64,000 nt of DNA, taken from contig NOWV01000254.1 of assembly GCA_003344405.1 (NCBI GenBank), positions 23,704 to 87,703 of the forward strand. The letters run 5' to 3'. The notes below the pieces were generated by a model. That model did no database searches and was not told where the DNA came from. It saw nothing but the letters and a program-made list of their open reading frames with translations. Below, one piece after another: positions 1 through 14,200 of this stretch. Position 1 is the stretch's first letter, and every line of letters begins with the position of its first letter. The translations under genes and the position numbers were made by a program. Source of the DNA: Trichoplax sp. H2 (Eukaryota; Placozoa; Uniplacotomia; Trichoplacea).

Positions 1-38
1 TAGACAAAATACTTTGACCTTAGAATTCATTTACGTAC

Positions 39-626
39 CTTGACCCACATTAAGCATGGCGATGTGACTGTAATTCTGTCAGGATGTTTATGTACTCCAC
101 CTTTCGTCCTATAAAAAATACAAATTAGCATTCATTTACTACACTGGATCCATAAACCGTCAGTAAAGCAACGGGAGTTTGCACTAGTAATAATGAATTA
201 ACCAATTCAACACATGAGGCATATCTCCAGAAGTGATTTTCACTTTGTCCTTACTTGAATTCGGATAATTCTTTATCATAAATTACGTTGTATTGACAGA
301 TTACGGTCAATTTTGAATCTATCGCAATTGCCTTAAGCTTTTAATATCAAGAAATGCGTTTAGTCATTCTACCTTGCTAAGAAAAAGGATTATCATAATT
401 TTATCATGCAGAAAGAAATATTATACGTTGTAAGGAGACTAAGACTATCGATACTTATCATATACTGTACATGTATGCTATGCTACTGCTGTTATTAACA
501 GCAAATAAATGAATATTCATTGCAATTTGTAGGACAGCCATTGATTTGGGAATCTCTACGAGTAGGTATCGCACTAACCTGTTGGGTACTAAAATCGAAT
601 CCTAAATAGGTACTGGTATCTCCCAT
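39..626 (-). CDS. XYLB: Xylulokinase (XYLB-like), 5' end only
   Basis: Cytosolic FGGY-family sugar kinase that phosphorylates D-xylulose to xylulose 5-phosphate at the end of the glucuronate-xylulose pathway. Three minus-strand exons are visible: 579-626, 255-337 and 39-108. They give 66 codons plus one shared codon, and the gene continues off the left edge. Exon 1 reads MGDTSTYLGFDFSTQQ; the DFSTQQ stretch is the N-terminal phosphate-binding signature of animal xylulokinases. Exon 2 has KAIAID and ends in SEF; exon 3 has KGGVH, ITVTSP and LMWV, which matches the family order with no gap. Donors are GTTAGT, GTAAGG and GTACGT; exon 2 uses a weak AAAAG acceptor. The start is the ATG at 626; the open frame upstream of it has no family similarity and is probably 5' UTR. 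Only the N-terminal part of the first kinase domain is present. Confidence 0.94.
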
Positions 627-1489
627 CTTGCTGGACTCAGGAACAGCTCGATCTGTTATCCTAACGATATCTAGAAAAGCGATCAGCGGATAAATACAAA
701 CGTAGCAAACGGTTACGAATAAATTGTTGATTTCAATCGTATTAATGTTTATGGGCAAACATCAGCAAGGTGCGGACTAGAATCGATGACAACTGGTGAA
801 ATCAATTACAATCGTTAAACTATTACAGCAAATAGATATAAGCACGTCATTAAGATAGGGTATGAAATAATTACGAATACGGGTATATAAATAATTTGGT
901 CTTCTACTCAAATCCAATCTACTTTATTTCTTTAGCAGAATGCAATCAAGACCTGCTTACCTTGCTGTCGACGAGCTCGTTAATCAGTTGAGATTTAGAC
1001 TAACTTACAACCAATAACTGATAGTGAATTTGTATCATCTAGGCCAGGGATCAATTAGTCTCAATTATTTATAACTTGGAAGTAGCCATCACTCAAAACC
1101 TAGCCGTTCAAGCCCCAATCACCTTATCTAGCTTGCAGAATTTTATGTGAATATTTAGCTCTCTTGAGCATTTAATATTTGTATAGTTGTATTTCTCCAC
1201 AATCGTAAAAGGTATACTAATCGTAGTATTCTAAGTCCTGTTGAGTACTTGTATACTCTTTAATTAATCACTATAATACTATAGTACTGTATATTCCAAA
1301 GTCCCGTTAAGTACTATATACTGTATAATTAATTATTCTAATAGCTATTTACTGTATAGTCGATGTTGCTGGAGTGTTCAATCAGAGTGTTGAGTGTTGC
1401 TATAGTAAACTCTGTATCTAGCAATCATGAAAGAAACTGTATACTATGGCAGCTCCTATTAGCCGCTAGACTTGCACTCGCTAGTGGCT
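627..1489. other. Intergenic, upstream of XYLB
   Basis: No open frame or exon pattern that I can support. It presumably holds the XYLB promoter and 5' UTR. Short runs such as tactgtata recur at 1255-1345, in keeping with the tactgta-rich character of non-coding DNA in this window. Confidence 0.5.
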
Positions 1490-3330
1490 ACCAATTCAGT
1501 TTCTATTAGGATATCATAAACTTCAATACTATAAAATGTAGTGATGTAAGTAGAGGACTGATCCATTCATTCCTTTAACGAATAATCAAATCTAGTTATC
1601 GCAAAGTAACCAAACTACTGTATTGCCATTCATTATACATAGCTGTTAATCTAGCCTTGGTATTTAATTATTGGACAGATATCAACACTACGTCATATTG
1701 AAACTAAACTAAAATATACGCAAATCTTAATATAATAACATAGTGATGTAAGTGAAGGATTAATTCATTTATTCCTTTAACGAATAATAAAATCTAGCTG
1801 CCACAAGATAATCAAAGTACTATAATATCATTTACTGTGCATAGCTGTAAAGCTCATATAGTCCACTAAATATATCCCATAGTTTAGTATACTGTATATA
1901 GTATATGTGTTATACACTAAACTGTAAATTAGAATCTCTCCAATCGAGTCTTTGCATTTAGTCATTAGACAGATATCAATACCGCGTAATATTTAAACCA
2001 AAAATGAGCAAAACTAATGGAATAGCACAGTAATATAGGTGAAGGATTAATTCATTTATTCCTTTAATGGATATTAAGATTTAGCTATTGCAAAGTCACT
2101 AAACTACAGTAGTATCATTTACTGTACAAGTGTGCATAACTACCAAGCTCGTATTGTCCACTAAATGTGTCTCCCAATTTAATATATGCAAACTATAATC
2201 TCGCCAAACTAGTCTTGGCATTTAGTCATTAGACAGATATCAATACTGTATAATGTTTAAACTATAAATAAGCAAAATTAATGGAATAGCACGGTGATGT
2301 AAGTGGAGAATTAATCTATTTAGTCTTTCAATGGATGATAAAATCTAGCTATTGCAAAGTAACCAAGCTACTGTAGTATCATTTACTGTGTATATCTATC
2401 AAGCGAATACGTATATTCCCTCTAAATATATCCGCAGTTTAGTATATACAAACTACAATCTCTCCAATCTAGTCTTGGCATTTAGTCGTTAGACAGATGT
2501 CAATACTTCATAATTTTGAAACTAGAAAATCGTTTACTGTATGTATTCCTTCCGCGGGTAATACGAATTGGTATCTTCATAAATTAAACATGACCGTCAT
2601 ATAGTAGTCAAAACTACAAATGAGCAAGCGAATTCGCATTAGAGTAATCTTATAGGAGGATCAGTTGATTATTCCTTTAACGGATAATAAAGGACTAGTT
2701 TTCTCATTCTTTCTAGCTATTACGCAGTAATCAAGTTATCAATGGCCAAAACTAATAGGATAATACAGTGATGGAATTGAAGGATTAGTTTATTTGTTCC
2801 TTCAGCAGATAAAATATGGCTATCGTAAAGTAACTAAACTAATGCACTGTAGTATCACTGACTATGCTATCAAGCAAATATTCCTCGAAATCTATCCCAC
2901 AATTTAATATATGCAAACTCTCCAATTTAATCTTGACATTTAGTCAGTGGATAGATTATCGATACTACATTATATTTAAAGTCCAAATGAGCAAAATTAA
3001 TGAAACAACACTATGATGTAAGTAAACAAGCAGTCCATTTCTTTCTTCAACGGTATTATATAGGATTATTCTCTTCCTTCATTAAAGATGACCATCACGA
3101 AGTAACCAAGATTAAAAGTGAACAAAATGAACGGAATAACATAATTGACGTCAACGGGATCAGTTTATTGATTCTTTCGACGGATAATATAGAATTACTG
3201 CCTTCATTAATTAAACATAGCTATTACATAGTAATCAAACTACAAAATGAGCAAGGTTAGTTGAATAATATATTGATATAACTGGATGATCATTATCAAT
3301 TTTTTTCTTTCATGAATGAGATAATATCAG
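1490..3330. repeat. Degenerate tandem array, about 200-290 bp unit
   Basis: The same phrase order recurs about eight or nine times: gtgatgtaagtgaaggatta, then ttcatttattcctttaacg, gataataaaatctagct, attgcaaagtaaccaa, and in the middle copies tttagtcattagacagatat. Anchor positions are near 1541, 1743, 2028, 2294, 2649, 2769, 3013, 3141 and 3268. The copies have diverged and vary in length, so this is an old array. The open frame at 3000-3260 is part of this repeat and has no other support as a gene. Confidence 0.8.
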
Positions 3331-5730
3331 ATCGGATACTGTAAAATCGAAGCATGAAAAATTTTTTGGTAGATTCATCTTGAGGAGTAAACTAGGAGAA
3401 AGAAAGCACGAAATGGCATTAGCTAGTATAAATTGAAACCTGGGTAAACTATTTAACTAATCGATTAGACTACAAGAAGAACAACGATCAAATCAGCTAT
3501 AGTGATAAATGGCATGGTGGTCCAGTATTGAAGCAACAACAACAACAATAATCAAGTTAATAGAGATGCAAACAACGATATAACTTCCTAGGCTATCATT
3601 ACAATTCTAATTTTCATTGCCTATGCAATTTACTAATAACTTGTTTCTTATGGAAATATAGCAGAGTTAATCAATGCCGTGTATACCTAAACAGACTAAT
3701 ATAAATAGCAGCGCTATTGATGAATCACTTTATAAGTTAAATATATATCAGAATAGTAAGTAATGGGTGCGACCATGTGTAGTAAAACAACGACGTGAAA
3801 TAACAAAGACTTGCCCAATTTGATTCTTATTTAAATAATTCCAACTAGGCATGACCGCCATGATCCATTTTTAATTATAAAAACTTATTGAAATCAATCC
3901 TCTATCGCGATCATTTCAATAGAATAATAGCAAAATTGACCAATCGATTGTTCTACGCGAGGTAGTGCTAACATCCTTTACAGTCTACAACACCATTAAC
4001 AACTGTTGGAATGGTTGGTGATCCAGGATAGTAGTCACATTTCGCTCTTATTACTGATATCAGTGGATACTTATTTCCGTTACACTTAGACAAATATAAA
4101 ATTGTCATTGGGTATATTGGTAGAGGAAATTGGTTATTTCTATTTCATCTATTTCCCTTCTACCGGCTACTAACAAGAAGCTAGTGAGGCTAATTTTCTC
4201 TCCATTCTCCCTCTTCTTTGCTGCATTGACTTTGGGATGCAATTAATAAGCACATAACCTAAGGTAAGTCGGTTATGTTGTTTTAATTCCAACGGCTTGA
4301 ATTCCAACTAAACAGGACTGCTTAAAACTCTTCAATATCCTTTTCCCGCTTTATATCTTGAACTGAATAGTATCAAAAGGACATTTTTGTACATGTTCTA
4401 ATAACGATAATGTACTTTATTGGCTAATATTGACGACAACGTATCTGTCCTTCTTCGAACACTACAACATTATTTTTATGCTAGTGAAATATCTAATCTC
4501 TAGTTTATCTTCTGCAACATGATTAAATATTATATATCAGCAGTGGAGCTCTTTATTCTTTAATCGACAATTTGTACATTTCACATCATCTTTAGAGTAG
4601 TTTTGTTCGATTTCCTGAAAAAAATGAGAAAACAGGTTTTACATAATAATTTCCATCTATTCCATCGTTATTGGACATGGAGATCACTTTAAATTTGAAT
4701 TAGAATCATGAAATAGACTTAAAAAGATTTAGAACAGCATCTTTTAATTCAGAAAGGTTTAGAAATCGATCTTTTAAGTCCAATTATAAACTAAACATAC
4801 GAGAGAATGGAAATATTCCGATAATCTTGCAATATACCAGTACTCGTATCGTAAGCCCTCCTTAAATCATTCCATTTGTGCTAGTTCAGTCCAATTTTGA
4901 ATCATGGCTAACTCACAGACAGTATCAATTTGCTGTAATCGTCGAATTATCATAGCATTTAACTTGATTAATTAAGTTTTAATAATCTCCACGTGCCTTC
5001 TACTTGTATCCCACACTGGATCATTTATCACAGTTAAACATCCCCTCTACCGAAAATTTCCTATTCTTAAATATGACGCTGGTTGATTTCTTCTTGAACT
5101 TTTAAAATATCCAAGTTCATTTTCCATAGCTCATCGGTAGATATCCAAACAATCACTATTTTTGTTCACTATTGGAATCATTTTTCTGCTGATAGATAGA
5201 GTGTTCGTTGTGCCTGATTGCAATCAGTGAGCGAAATCATCGATAAACAAGATAAAATCTGACTTTTCACTCCGCTTAAGCAATCGAAAATTTTGTTAAC
5301 GCCCTCTTTAATACATTACATTTATTAGACTTTAAGTACACACAAATATTTTCTCCCTCTCTTCTAATAAGGTCAAGGATAAGATTCTGTATCGTTGTTT
5401 TTAATATTCCTATTATACCTTTTCGGCAATATCAGGATATTATTCCACTTTTATGTCATAAAATAACTTTTAAAATTCACTAGGTTACCATCCTAAGATA
5501 TTGACAGGGAACCGAACTACATATAAACAGCGGTAGCGACCTTTAGCAAAATGAATACTAGTTGACGTACTGTAGATTAACTTCCTGTTGATTGATTTTT
5601 CATAGCTACGAAAAGGAAATAACATATTTACTAAGCACTTGGTGTATCAATTATTCTAACTGTTACTCAACACCATAATATTACTGTGATTTAATGAACC
5701 ATAAGTAAAAGTCTATCAGCCATGGATCAT
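3331..5730. other. Intergenic, nothing recognised
   Basis: AT-rich sequence with no supportable exon on either strand. It has a short CAA microsatellite near 3535-3550 and otherwise no clear structure. Confidence 0.5.
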
Positions 5731-5732
5731 CT

Positions 5733-6115
5733 GTCGCTGCATAAAAATGTTATTCTACAGCAACGTCCAATTTCTACTTCCTCCTATACTGGGCAGAGTA
5801 TAGGTGGTTAGACAAGTGAAACTAAAATGTTACTATTCTCATGGCTATACCCTTTTTGATTTTCATCGCTGAAAAAATGCTATTCTACCACTATGTCCAA
5901 TCTCTACTTTCTCCCATATTGAGTAGAGTATAGATCTCTAGATAAGTAGAAAAATAAAATGTTACTATTTTCAGAGCTATTACGTTATTGGTTTTCGTCG
6001 CTGCAAAAATACTATTCTACCACTATGTCCAATCTCTACAACCTACTACCATATTGAGTAGAGTATAAGTGGCAAGATAAGTAGAAAACTAAAATGCTAT
6101 TATTCTCATGGTAAT
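5733..6115. repeat. Three tandem copies, about 132 bp unit
   Basis: Copies begin near 5733, 5865 and 5998. Each runs through tcgctgcaaaaat, attctaccactatgtccaat, ctctac, attgagtagagtata, gataagtagaaa and taaaatgttactattctcatgg. Copies two and three are most alike. The first differs mainly in small substitutions. Confidence 0.85.
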
Positions 6116-6239
6116 TAATTTGCTTTCTATAACCCCATCGTCATATCTAGAGAGCGATTTGATAGGTGGCATCTTACCACACAATCATTTTAGGTTAAAC
6201 CCAAGTAAATACAGTCGATGCCTATTCAGTCGAGAAAAT

Positions 6240-6960
6240 CTTAAATCCTATCCTTTTTAAGATTCAACGTCTTCTTGTGCGATCCTTAGCTAGCAAAGGG
6301 CGTAAGCAAAAACGCGTAATCCTAGCAATTTACAGCTTCTAATGTCGTATAAAATATTTTGTATATTAGATAGTTTTATCGTCAAGTTAGTTTATTAACA
6401 AATAGTTTACTTAAGCCTAAATTAAACAGCTTTAAACCCCTTTCATAGAATAAAGTAAAAGGATTTAGCTAATTGATTAAATCTGTTGAATTCATAGCAT
6501 TCTTAATTGCCAATATTTGCTATTAGTTAGTAAAAGCATTATTTTTAGTATACCACACCATTACTTCGTTAGCAAGACATATAGAAAATTTAGAGCCTCT
6601 AATGTGGCATAAAAATTCGTCTTGCCTATTGGGGAATTTCATCGTAATATAGTATTATTTTTTGAAGAAATGGTCCACTTGAATTAAGTGACTTAGGAAC
6701 CATTTACCTGATGATGTAACGACAACGATTAGGATAATCGATCACATAAGTCGAATTTATAGGCTCTACTAATAACTTATTTTTACTAGTAGTTAATGGG
6801 ACCTTTAGTTTATTCAGATAGAACGTTAAAGCTTTCGCAGGACTATCTTTATCTAGCAAATTAGGATTACGAGTATACTTGCGCCATTACTAGGTTTAGG
6901 GAAATCCATCTGAATATCATTCTTACTGCAAGGCAAAAGCAGGGCAGGTTCGAAAGTTAA
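6240..6960. repeat. Weak, older repeat family
   Basis: Similar phrases recur loosely: agctagcaaa, gcttctaatgtcgtataaaa and cctctaatgtggcataaaa, attgccaatatttgc, and ctagcaaattaggattacg. Copy boundaries cannot be fixed by eye, and I regard this as a decayed repeat. Confidence 0.45.
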
Positions 6961-7454
6961 TAAAATAACAATGTATCCATTTGGCTATTTTAAGAAAAGA
7001 TTTATCATTAATTCCTAAAGAATATCTCTATGGTTTTTAATCATTACAAGATAAGCTATTCGATAAAAGAAACAGAAATAAACGAGAAAAATGAGAGGCG
7101 AAGCAATCGTAATAAACAATAATAGTGCTGTTCAATTCTGCTTAGCTTAAATTGGATTATCCATTACCTTACAATATGCTAACTGTTTCTAATTAGTATG
7201 TAACAAAACTGATGATTGCAATAAATCCACTCCAAAAGAAAATAATAACATATGAGTGAAATAAAGGGGCAAGTAGAGCTTAATCAAGTTTCATAATCCT
7301 TCAGCATCATAACCCCTTGCTATAGTTTTATGACAATTTAATCGCTTCTCAAGTACTCATTCGTATTGACTGCTCATTAAGCAAAGAAAATATTCCATCT
7401 ATAAATTTATTCATACTCAAAGATTCTTGTAGCGAACAATGCTTTGTTGTGGTT

Positions 7455-8035
7455 ACAACAACATTTTATCATAAATGAATGAAGAAATCAGAGATCCAAT
7501 AATAAATCTACTTATTTCTGTGCAGTAAGATTACTGTTGCCCTATAGCTATTGCATTTTAAAATTTTTAGACTTTATTATCGCATTAAATTATCCAAATT
7601 CATTTATTCTGCGACTGTAATATTAATACATATATGAAGAAATGAGTGATCCAATTATAAATTTATTTGCTCCTGCATAAGTAAGATTTCATCTGTTAAT
7701 AAAATTTGGTAAGAATATTTATTTATTGTAGTAGGATTGTCATTGCTTCAAGGTTTTTGCGTTATAAAAGAATTAGACTTTATTACAGTATTAAAATAAT
7801 CTAAATTTATTTATTCTGTAACCGTAGTGCAAATGCATATGATATTTATGTATCCGTTGTTATTGCTAGTATTCGAAGAAATTAGAGGTACAACTGTAAA
7901 TTTTTATTTTCTTCTGCATAAGTAATATTTCAGGTATTAATATTCGGCTGCAGTTTTTATAGTTAGATTGTCATTGCTTCAAGGATATTACAGTACAAAA
8001 ATTAAACTTTACTGTCCTGTTGAAATTAATCTTCG
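7455..8035. repeat. Three degenerate tandem copies, about 205-230 bp
   Basis: The block gattgtcattgcttcaagg, then ttagactttatta, aaattcatttattctg, gaagaaat, and ttcttctgcataagtaa repeats with anchors near 7529, 7735 and 7966. It ends about 200 bp before the myosin start codon, so part of it may lie in the myosin promoter or 5' UTR. Confidence 0.7.
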
Positions 8036-8226
8036 CTGTTTAGAATAGCTATATCCTTATTTTAATGATCCAACTTGATTTATTCCACAAAAATAAGGCC
8101 CTTATATGATATTAATGCTTCTGTTGGCATAACTAGCTTTCAGTGAGGCCTACGACTGATGATAATAAGCGTCTTAATATCTCTCTTGGAACACTTTTTA
8201 GCCTTATATACAGTACATGGATCACG

Positions 8227-11200
8227 ATGGATAACGACAATCAAGAAATTCACGAATCCATCCTAGATGATACGACTGGTGTTCCTGATTTAATCTTATT
8301 AGATGAAGTCAGCGACAATGCTATTTTATTCAATTTGCAACAGCGATATTACGATAATCAAATTTATGTAAGACGTATTGAATCGCTAGATTTTATTCTT
8401 TTGGATATCTTTAATAATTAAAGAGAATGATATTTGCTATAATTTCCTGTTTTATGATGCTATATGTAGCTGAAAATATCAATTTGACTATTCGATCAAA
8501 TTTTAACTTATTCCATGCTATCGCCAATATGAATGTGGTCTTTGGATAAAGTTTATGAAATTATTAAATCATCGTCCTGACTTTGCTTTTATAGACATAT
8601 ATTGGAAATGTAGTCATCTCCGTTAACCCATATCAGAAATTGCCAATTTATACATCCGAAACAATTCTCAACTATCGCGGCAAAAGTCTATACGAACTTC
8701 AGCCTCACATGTAAGAAATTTAGGATACAAATTGATTAATCTACTTGTCAGCTAACACCAATTTAAAAGTCGCCCATTTTAAGTACAATATTTCTCGACC
8801 AGTGCAATAATACAGCCTCTATTTATTCTGAGATACATAATCCAAATCAATACATATAACCTCTTTCTCTTATTTATAACGCACTTCAGTGTCTGCATTA
8901 TCAGTTTGTGAATATCACATGTTTTATTAGTTATGCTATAGCTGACAATGCTTATCGAGCACTGCGAGATCGAGACGAAGACCAATGTGTGATTATTAGT
9001 GGAGAAAGTGGTTCAGGCAAAACAGGTAACTATGTTAATTAACAAAAATTGACCATCACTATCGTAAAAGAATCGGAGAATTGATTCTGTGAATGATGTA
9101 CTATATAAGCAAGGATCGCTGATAAATTGGCGTAGACTAATCTCAGTATTCAATAACGTTAATAGAAGCATCCAAGGTAGTCATGCAGTACATTGCTGCA
9201 GTGTCAGGAAAAAGTAAAGATGTTGAATTAGTAAAAGAGCAACTACTTCAAACCAATCCTCTACTAGAAGGTAAGAAATATCGGCTAAGTAATGATATAA
9301 ATTGATAGTTAACGGAGCATATAGAGCATTATAATTATAATTACTTGCCTACGTATAATATTAACTATCAATTAGACCCTTTTCTGGTACAACTTTTTGA
9401 GCTAACTCAAGTACAATCTAAATAATTACTAATTAGTTTAGCAATTCTACATTCAAAGCTTGATAATCTAGTCGCATAATATACACGCTACGGTCACTTA
9501 CACGAGTCTATTTAAAATAATAGTAGCAAAATTTGATAGTCTACTGTGTATCCTGATAGATAGATGGGCTATTCACAGCATCTACATTGAAAAAGCTAAT
9601 CAAGTTCATAAACAGAATCGATTATTCAGTTATAAATTGTTATACAGTTTCCAGATAGTAAATTAAACATTAAAATTAGTATGAGTATACTGCAGCCCTC
9701 GCTAAATTCCGCAAAGATCATGTACTTACAGTATTATGAAAAATTAGATATTGTCCATGTATCCTAAGTGAATTATACTCATCCACTACCAGTAACTAAT
9801 TTAATTCTTATCAATGTTCTATATTAGATGCACTCGATTTGTTGTAATTGAATTGTACCTGTATACTACTAGTCATGAATTCAATTCTCATCTAATTTCT
9901 AATTTTACATTTAGCGTTTGGAAATGCTAAAACTCATCGAAACAACAACTCATCTCGCTTTGTAAGCATACGCTGTACTGCTATATTTATTTCTCACATG
10001 TTTTCGTACAGTTGACTAATAATACTTCATTACCTTAGGGAAAGTACATGGATATCGAATTCGACTTTAAAGGAGATCCTGTCGGAGGTGTTATTACAAA
10101 TTGTAAGTTTAGCTATAGGGCAGACTAGTTAGAATATTCTGGCTAGTCAAATCAATCCTAGATATTAGCGAAATTAATTATTATACTTTTCTTTGACCTC
10201 TCGCTTCTACTACCATATGAAATGGAAAATACTATAAAGATCTTTTAGAGAAGGTAAGGAGATCATAATATGTAGGATTTTGAACTAAAGTAGTTATTTT
10301 AATGATAAAATCTACTTAGTGTGGCTGTTTACTTCTCAACGATAATCTACATGCATATGAAAATACTAAATGTGAGCATTTTGATAGTCTCGTGTTGTAT
10401 CTCAAGCTGATGGCGAGAGAAATTTTCATATTTTCTATCAATTACTGGTCGGAGCATCAGAACAAATTTTAGGTGCAGTAAAGTACTCTTTTATCCTTCC
10501 ATACAATGTAGAAAGATATTTTTAAGCATACCTAAATTATACTTTTCATTAACAAATTAGATCATATTAAAATTATCTAAATTTTAAAAATTTCCATTTC
10601 AGATGATTTATATCTAACGGACGATATACGAGATTACAACTACATAAATCCTTATTCAGTAGCAACAGAAATTGACGAAAATGATTTTACGGAGACTCTA
10701 GTGAGTTGATTGTTTATAGCTGTAAAGCTGTAGTAATCCCACATGAAGCAGTTGCTGTTCTGAGATCCTGAAATGACACTGCACTAACTGCTACGATCAA
10801 TCTTTGCATTATAGCAAGCTATGGAAATAGTTGGCTTTCAATCAATTGAGGTCAAATATGTACTGCAACTTCTTGCAGCAATACTTCATATTGGAAATCT
10901 TCAGTTGAGTGAAAAGGAAGATGAGAGTGGAAATGAATTCTGTGAAATTAATTTAAATCGAGGTAGGAATATATTAGCAATTCTCAAATACGTTTAATAT
11001 AATTACAAAAAAACTACAGACAACCCCTATATTACTACGTAGTCGAATATATTATAACTCAACTTGATTTAATAAATAAATAATTATTATAAACGATTAT
11101 AAATTCCAATAGTTTTTTCTCATTTATTTCTACTGTATTTACTTTGTAGATCTACAAATTGTCTCAAAGTTAACAAACTGTAAAATTAGCCAATTCCAAT

Positions 11201-14200
11201 ATGCTATCACTCAAAAGCTTGTAGAAACAAAATATGAACAAGTAACAACGTCATTAACAATTGCACAAGTTAGTAGCAAAGATTTTTTTACCTGTACATT
11301 ATTAGATTGTCTTACTTATTATAAACGACTCAATGCCATTTTCTATCGTACAGGCACGGTATGCTCGAGATGCGCTTGCTAAAGCCATTTACAGTCGTTT
11401 ATTCTCATGGATTGTAGATAAAGTTAATGAATCACTGACGGTATGCCATGTGCTAGTTTTCAATATCATATTTTTTCATAACTACGATTTATACTCAATA
11501 TCATCAGTAGGGAATCGTACAACAGTTTATACGATATAAAAGAAAGATTATGATCGTTGTTACAGGTAAAAGAAACAGCAACGAGGAAAGTAATGGGAGT
11601 TCTTGATATTTATGGATTCGAAATATTTCAAGTTGGCAAAATTCTTTGTTATTTAATAGTTTACGCATTTAATCCAGTCAAAGCAAGTTAATATCTAATA
11701 ATCTTGACTCAATTTTACCCCACGTAGAATAATTCATTTGAACAATTTATCATCAATTATTGCAACGAGAAACTACAACAAATTTTTATTGAAATGACAT
11801 TAAAATTAGAACAAGAAGAATACGTAAATGAGGTAAGAATATATCAATACGTAACCTTACTATTGCTCAATAAGTTAATACTACGATCAAGCCTTTATCG
11901 TAATTTACTATAAATGTATTTTACTTACCTAGGGCATGCCATGGACCCATATCGATTATTTTAACAATAAAATCATTTGTGATTTAATAGAAAAGGTAGA
12001 AAAACATCATGTGTATTACAGTACAGTATTAAATTCTTGAAGATTAAAATATTTTAGTTGTTTATTTATGAGGAATAAATAAAGTTAACTAACACATTAA
12101 TATACGTATATTTCATTTTATTTCAACAGAATAATGGAATTTTATCAATGTTGGACGAAGAATGTATTAGACCTGGGAAGGTAAGAAAATTGTAATAGTA
12201 CAAATAGTAATAATTAATGGGCTACTTTATTTACCTTATTTATAATAATTTGTCGTGAACGCTAAAAAAGTTGAAATTACCCTGCTAGTATTAAATGTCT
12301 TACTTGCGTAATGTCAAATATGATCCCATAAATTGATAGTTACCTGTAGCAAGACCAACATTATCCGTACTAAGGCTTAAGATTCACCCTGTATCAATAC
12401 ATATATTAAAAATGAAAATATTGCATTTATTGGTTCAGAAAGTAATGCGAAGGTGACTGGTTATTGCTATACGTATTATTTAAAAGAATTTTATAATATA
12501 ATATAATATAGGTTAGCGATAAGACGTTTCTTGACAAGTTAAATAACCGATGTAGTAAACATCCTCATTATCAAAGTAAATCGATGAAAGAGTTTTCTCG
12601 TGATTCGACTCTCGATCGAGAATCATTCCGCTTAGTCCATTATGCAGGAAATGTAAGTTTGACTATTCTAATTGCAGCAAAATAGTTAACATATGTGTGC
12701 AGCATTGACTTAAGAAGAGAACTAGAGCCAAGTGGTCTTAACCTTTTCATTTTTTGATTAGGTAACTTACAATGTTAACGGTTTCATCGATAAAAACAAT
12801 GATAATCTACATCGCAATATTTCTCAAGCGATGTATACGAGTGGAAATCCGTTACTGCAATTTCTCTTTATTGAGGGTAATCCAAAATTAGCCTCTCGTA
12901 AAAGACCACCAACATCGGGTTCTCAATTTAAGGTTTATAATAGATATTAAAAGATAATATACTTTCTTTCTATTTTGTAGATTTAAATATACGATGAATT
13001 CGCCTACAATTTTTTCTTTCTACTAACGTGTCATTGCCGCATAGAAATCGGTTGCACAATTAATGGTCAATCTTCTGGCTAAAACTCCTAACTATATTCG
13101 ATGTATAAAGGTATTAAATACATACTGTATATATCGTATAATAATAAGTGCAATATTATTATAGTATTTCAAATTTATCTCTAAAATATCGGAAGAAATC
13201 TTAAACACTATCTGCTATTTTATATTAATAGCCTAATGATAAGCAAATTCCGGAAGATTTCGATATTTCTATTGTTCGCCATCAGATCCAATATCTCGGG
13301 TAATTTTGACTTTAAATATGTCAATAATAAATCAATGTGTGATCAAGTTGCAATATAATGAAATTTCTTAATAAATAAATCTTTAGCTTACTAGAGAATA
13401 TACGAGTTCGTCGTGCTGGATATGCTTTCCGACAAACCTATGCCAAAATTTTATACCGGTATACAAGAACAACTGAACATATCACAATATATTTGTCACA
13501 TTGAAGTATATGTATATATATATACTCGTAAGATATTCGATTAAGGCAATGGTTGAAATACTTATTCGTATATTGCTATGGAATAACCAGAAATTTGATT
13601 TTAATTATTTGGCTAATTAGATATAAGATGTTGTCGATGGCTACTTGGCCAAGATGGGAAGGTGATACTAAAGCTGGAGTGCAAGAGATGATTGAAGTAA
13701 GAATTACTAAATAATAGGATTGTCTGGGTTCTACAGCTTTAACTAAAGCCAAAGTTATAGATTTACTTTATGCCTTAGTCGAGTTTTAAAAGCCCAAAAT
13801 CGCTATCAAAAACAAAATTTCTAAGTAACCTGCAACTTATAGTATCAATTTAAAATTAAACTTCTACAGTAGCTCATAATTAACTTCAGTTATCAATTAC
13901 AACAATTTTAAAATCAGAATCGTCATAAGAATTTATGCTATTAAATACAGTATCAAAAGATTAAAATTTAGTATCGCTTCGATGATTCAGTGAGGTATAC
14001 AATCGATTAGAGAAACACAAAGGTAGAATGAATATCATAATAACCAATCTTCTATTATAATAATACTTCTTCTTATAGTCATTACCTATTGAACCAAATG
14101 AATACGCTTATGGTAAGACGAAATTATTCATTCGAAATCCACGAACAGTAAGTAATGGCTCCTAAAATACCGTATATTATTTAAGTATTTTACCCAAATT

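Noticed and set aside
1490-3330. CRISPR-like or satellite regulatory array
   Set aside because: Units are 200-290 bp, diverged and without constant short repeats or unique spacers. An ordinary old tandem duplication in an animal genome.
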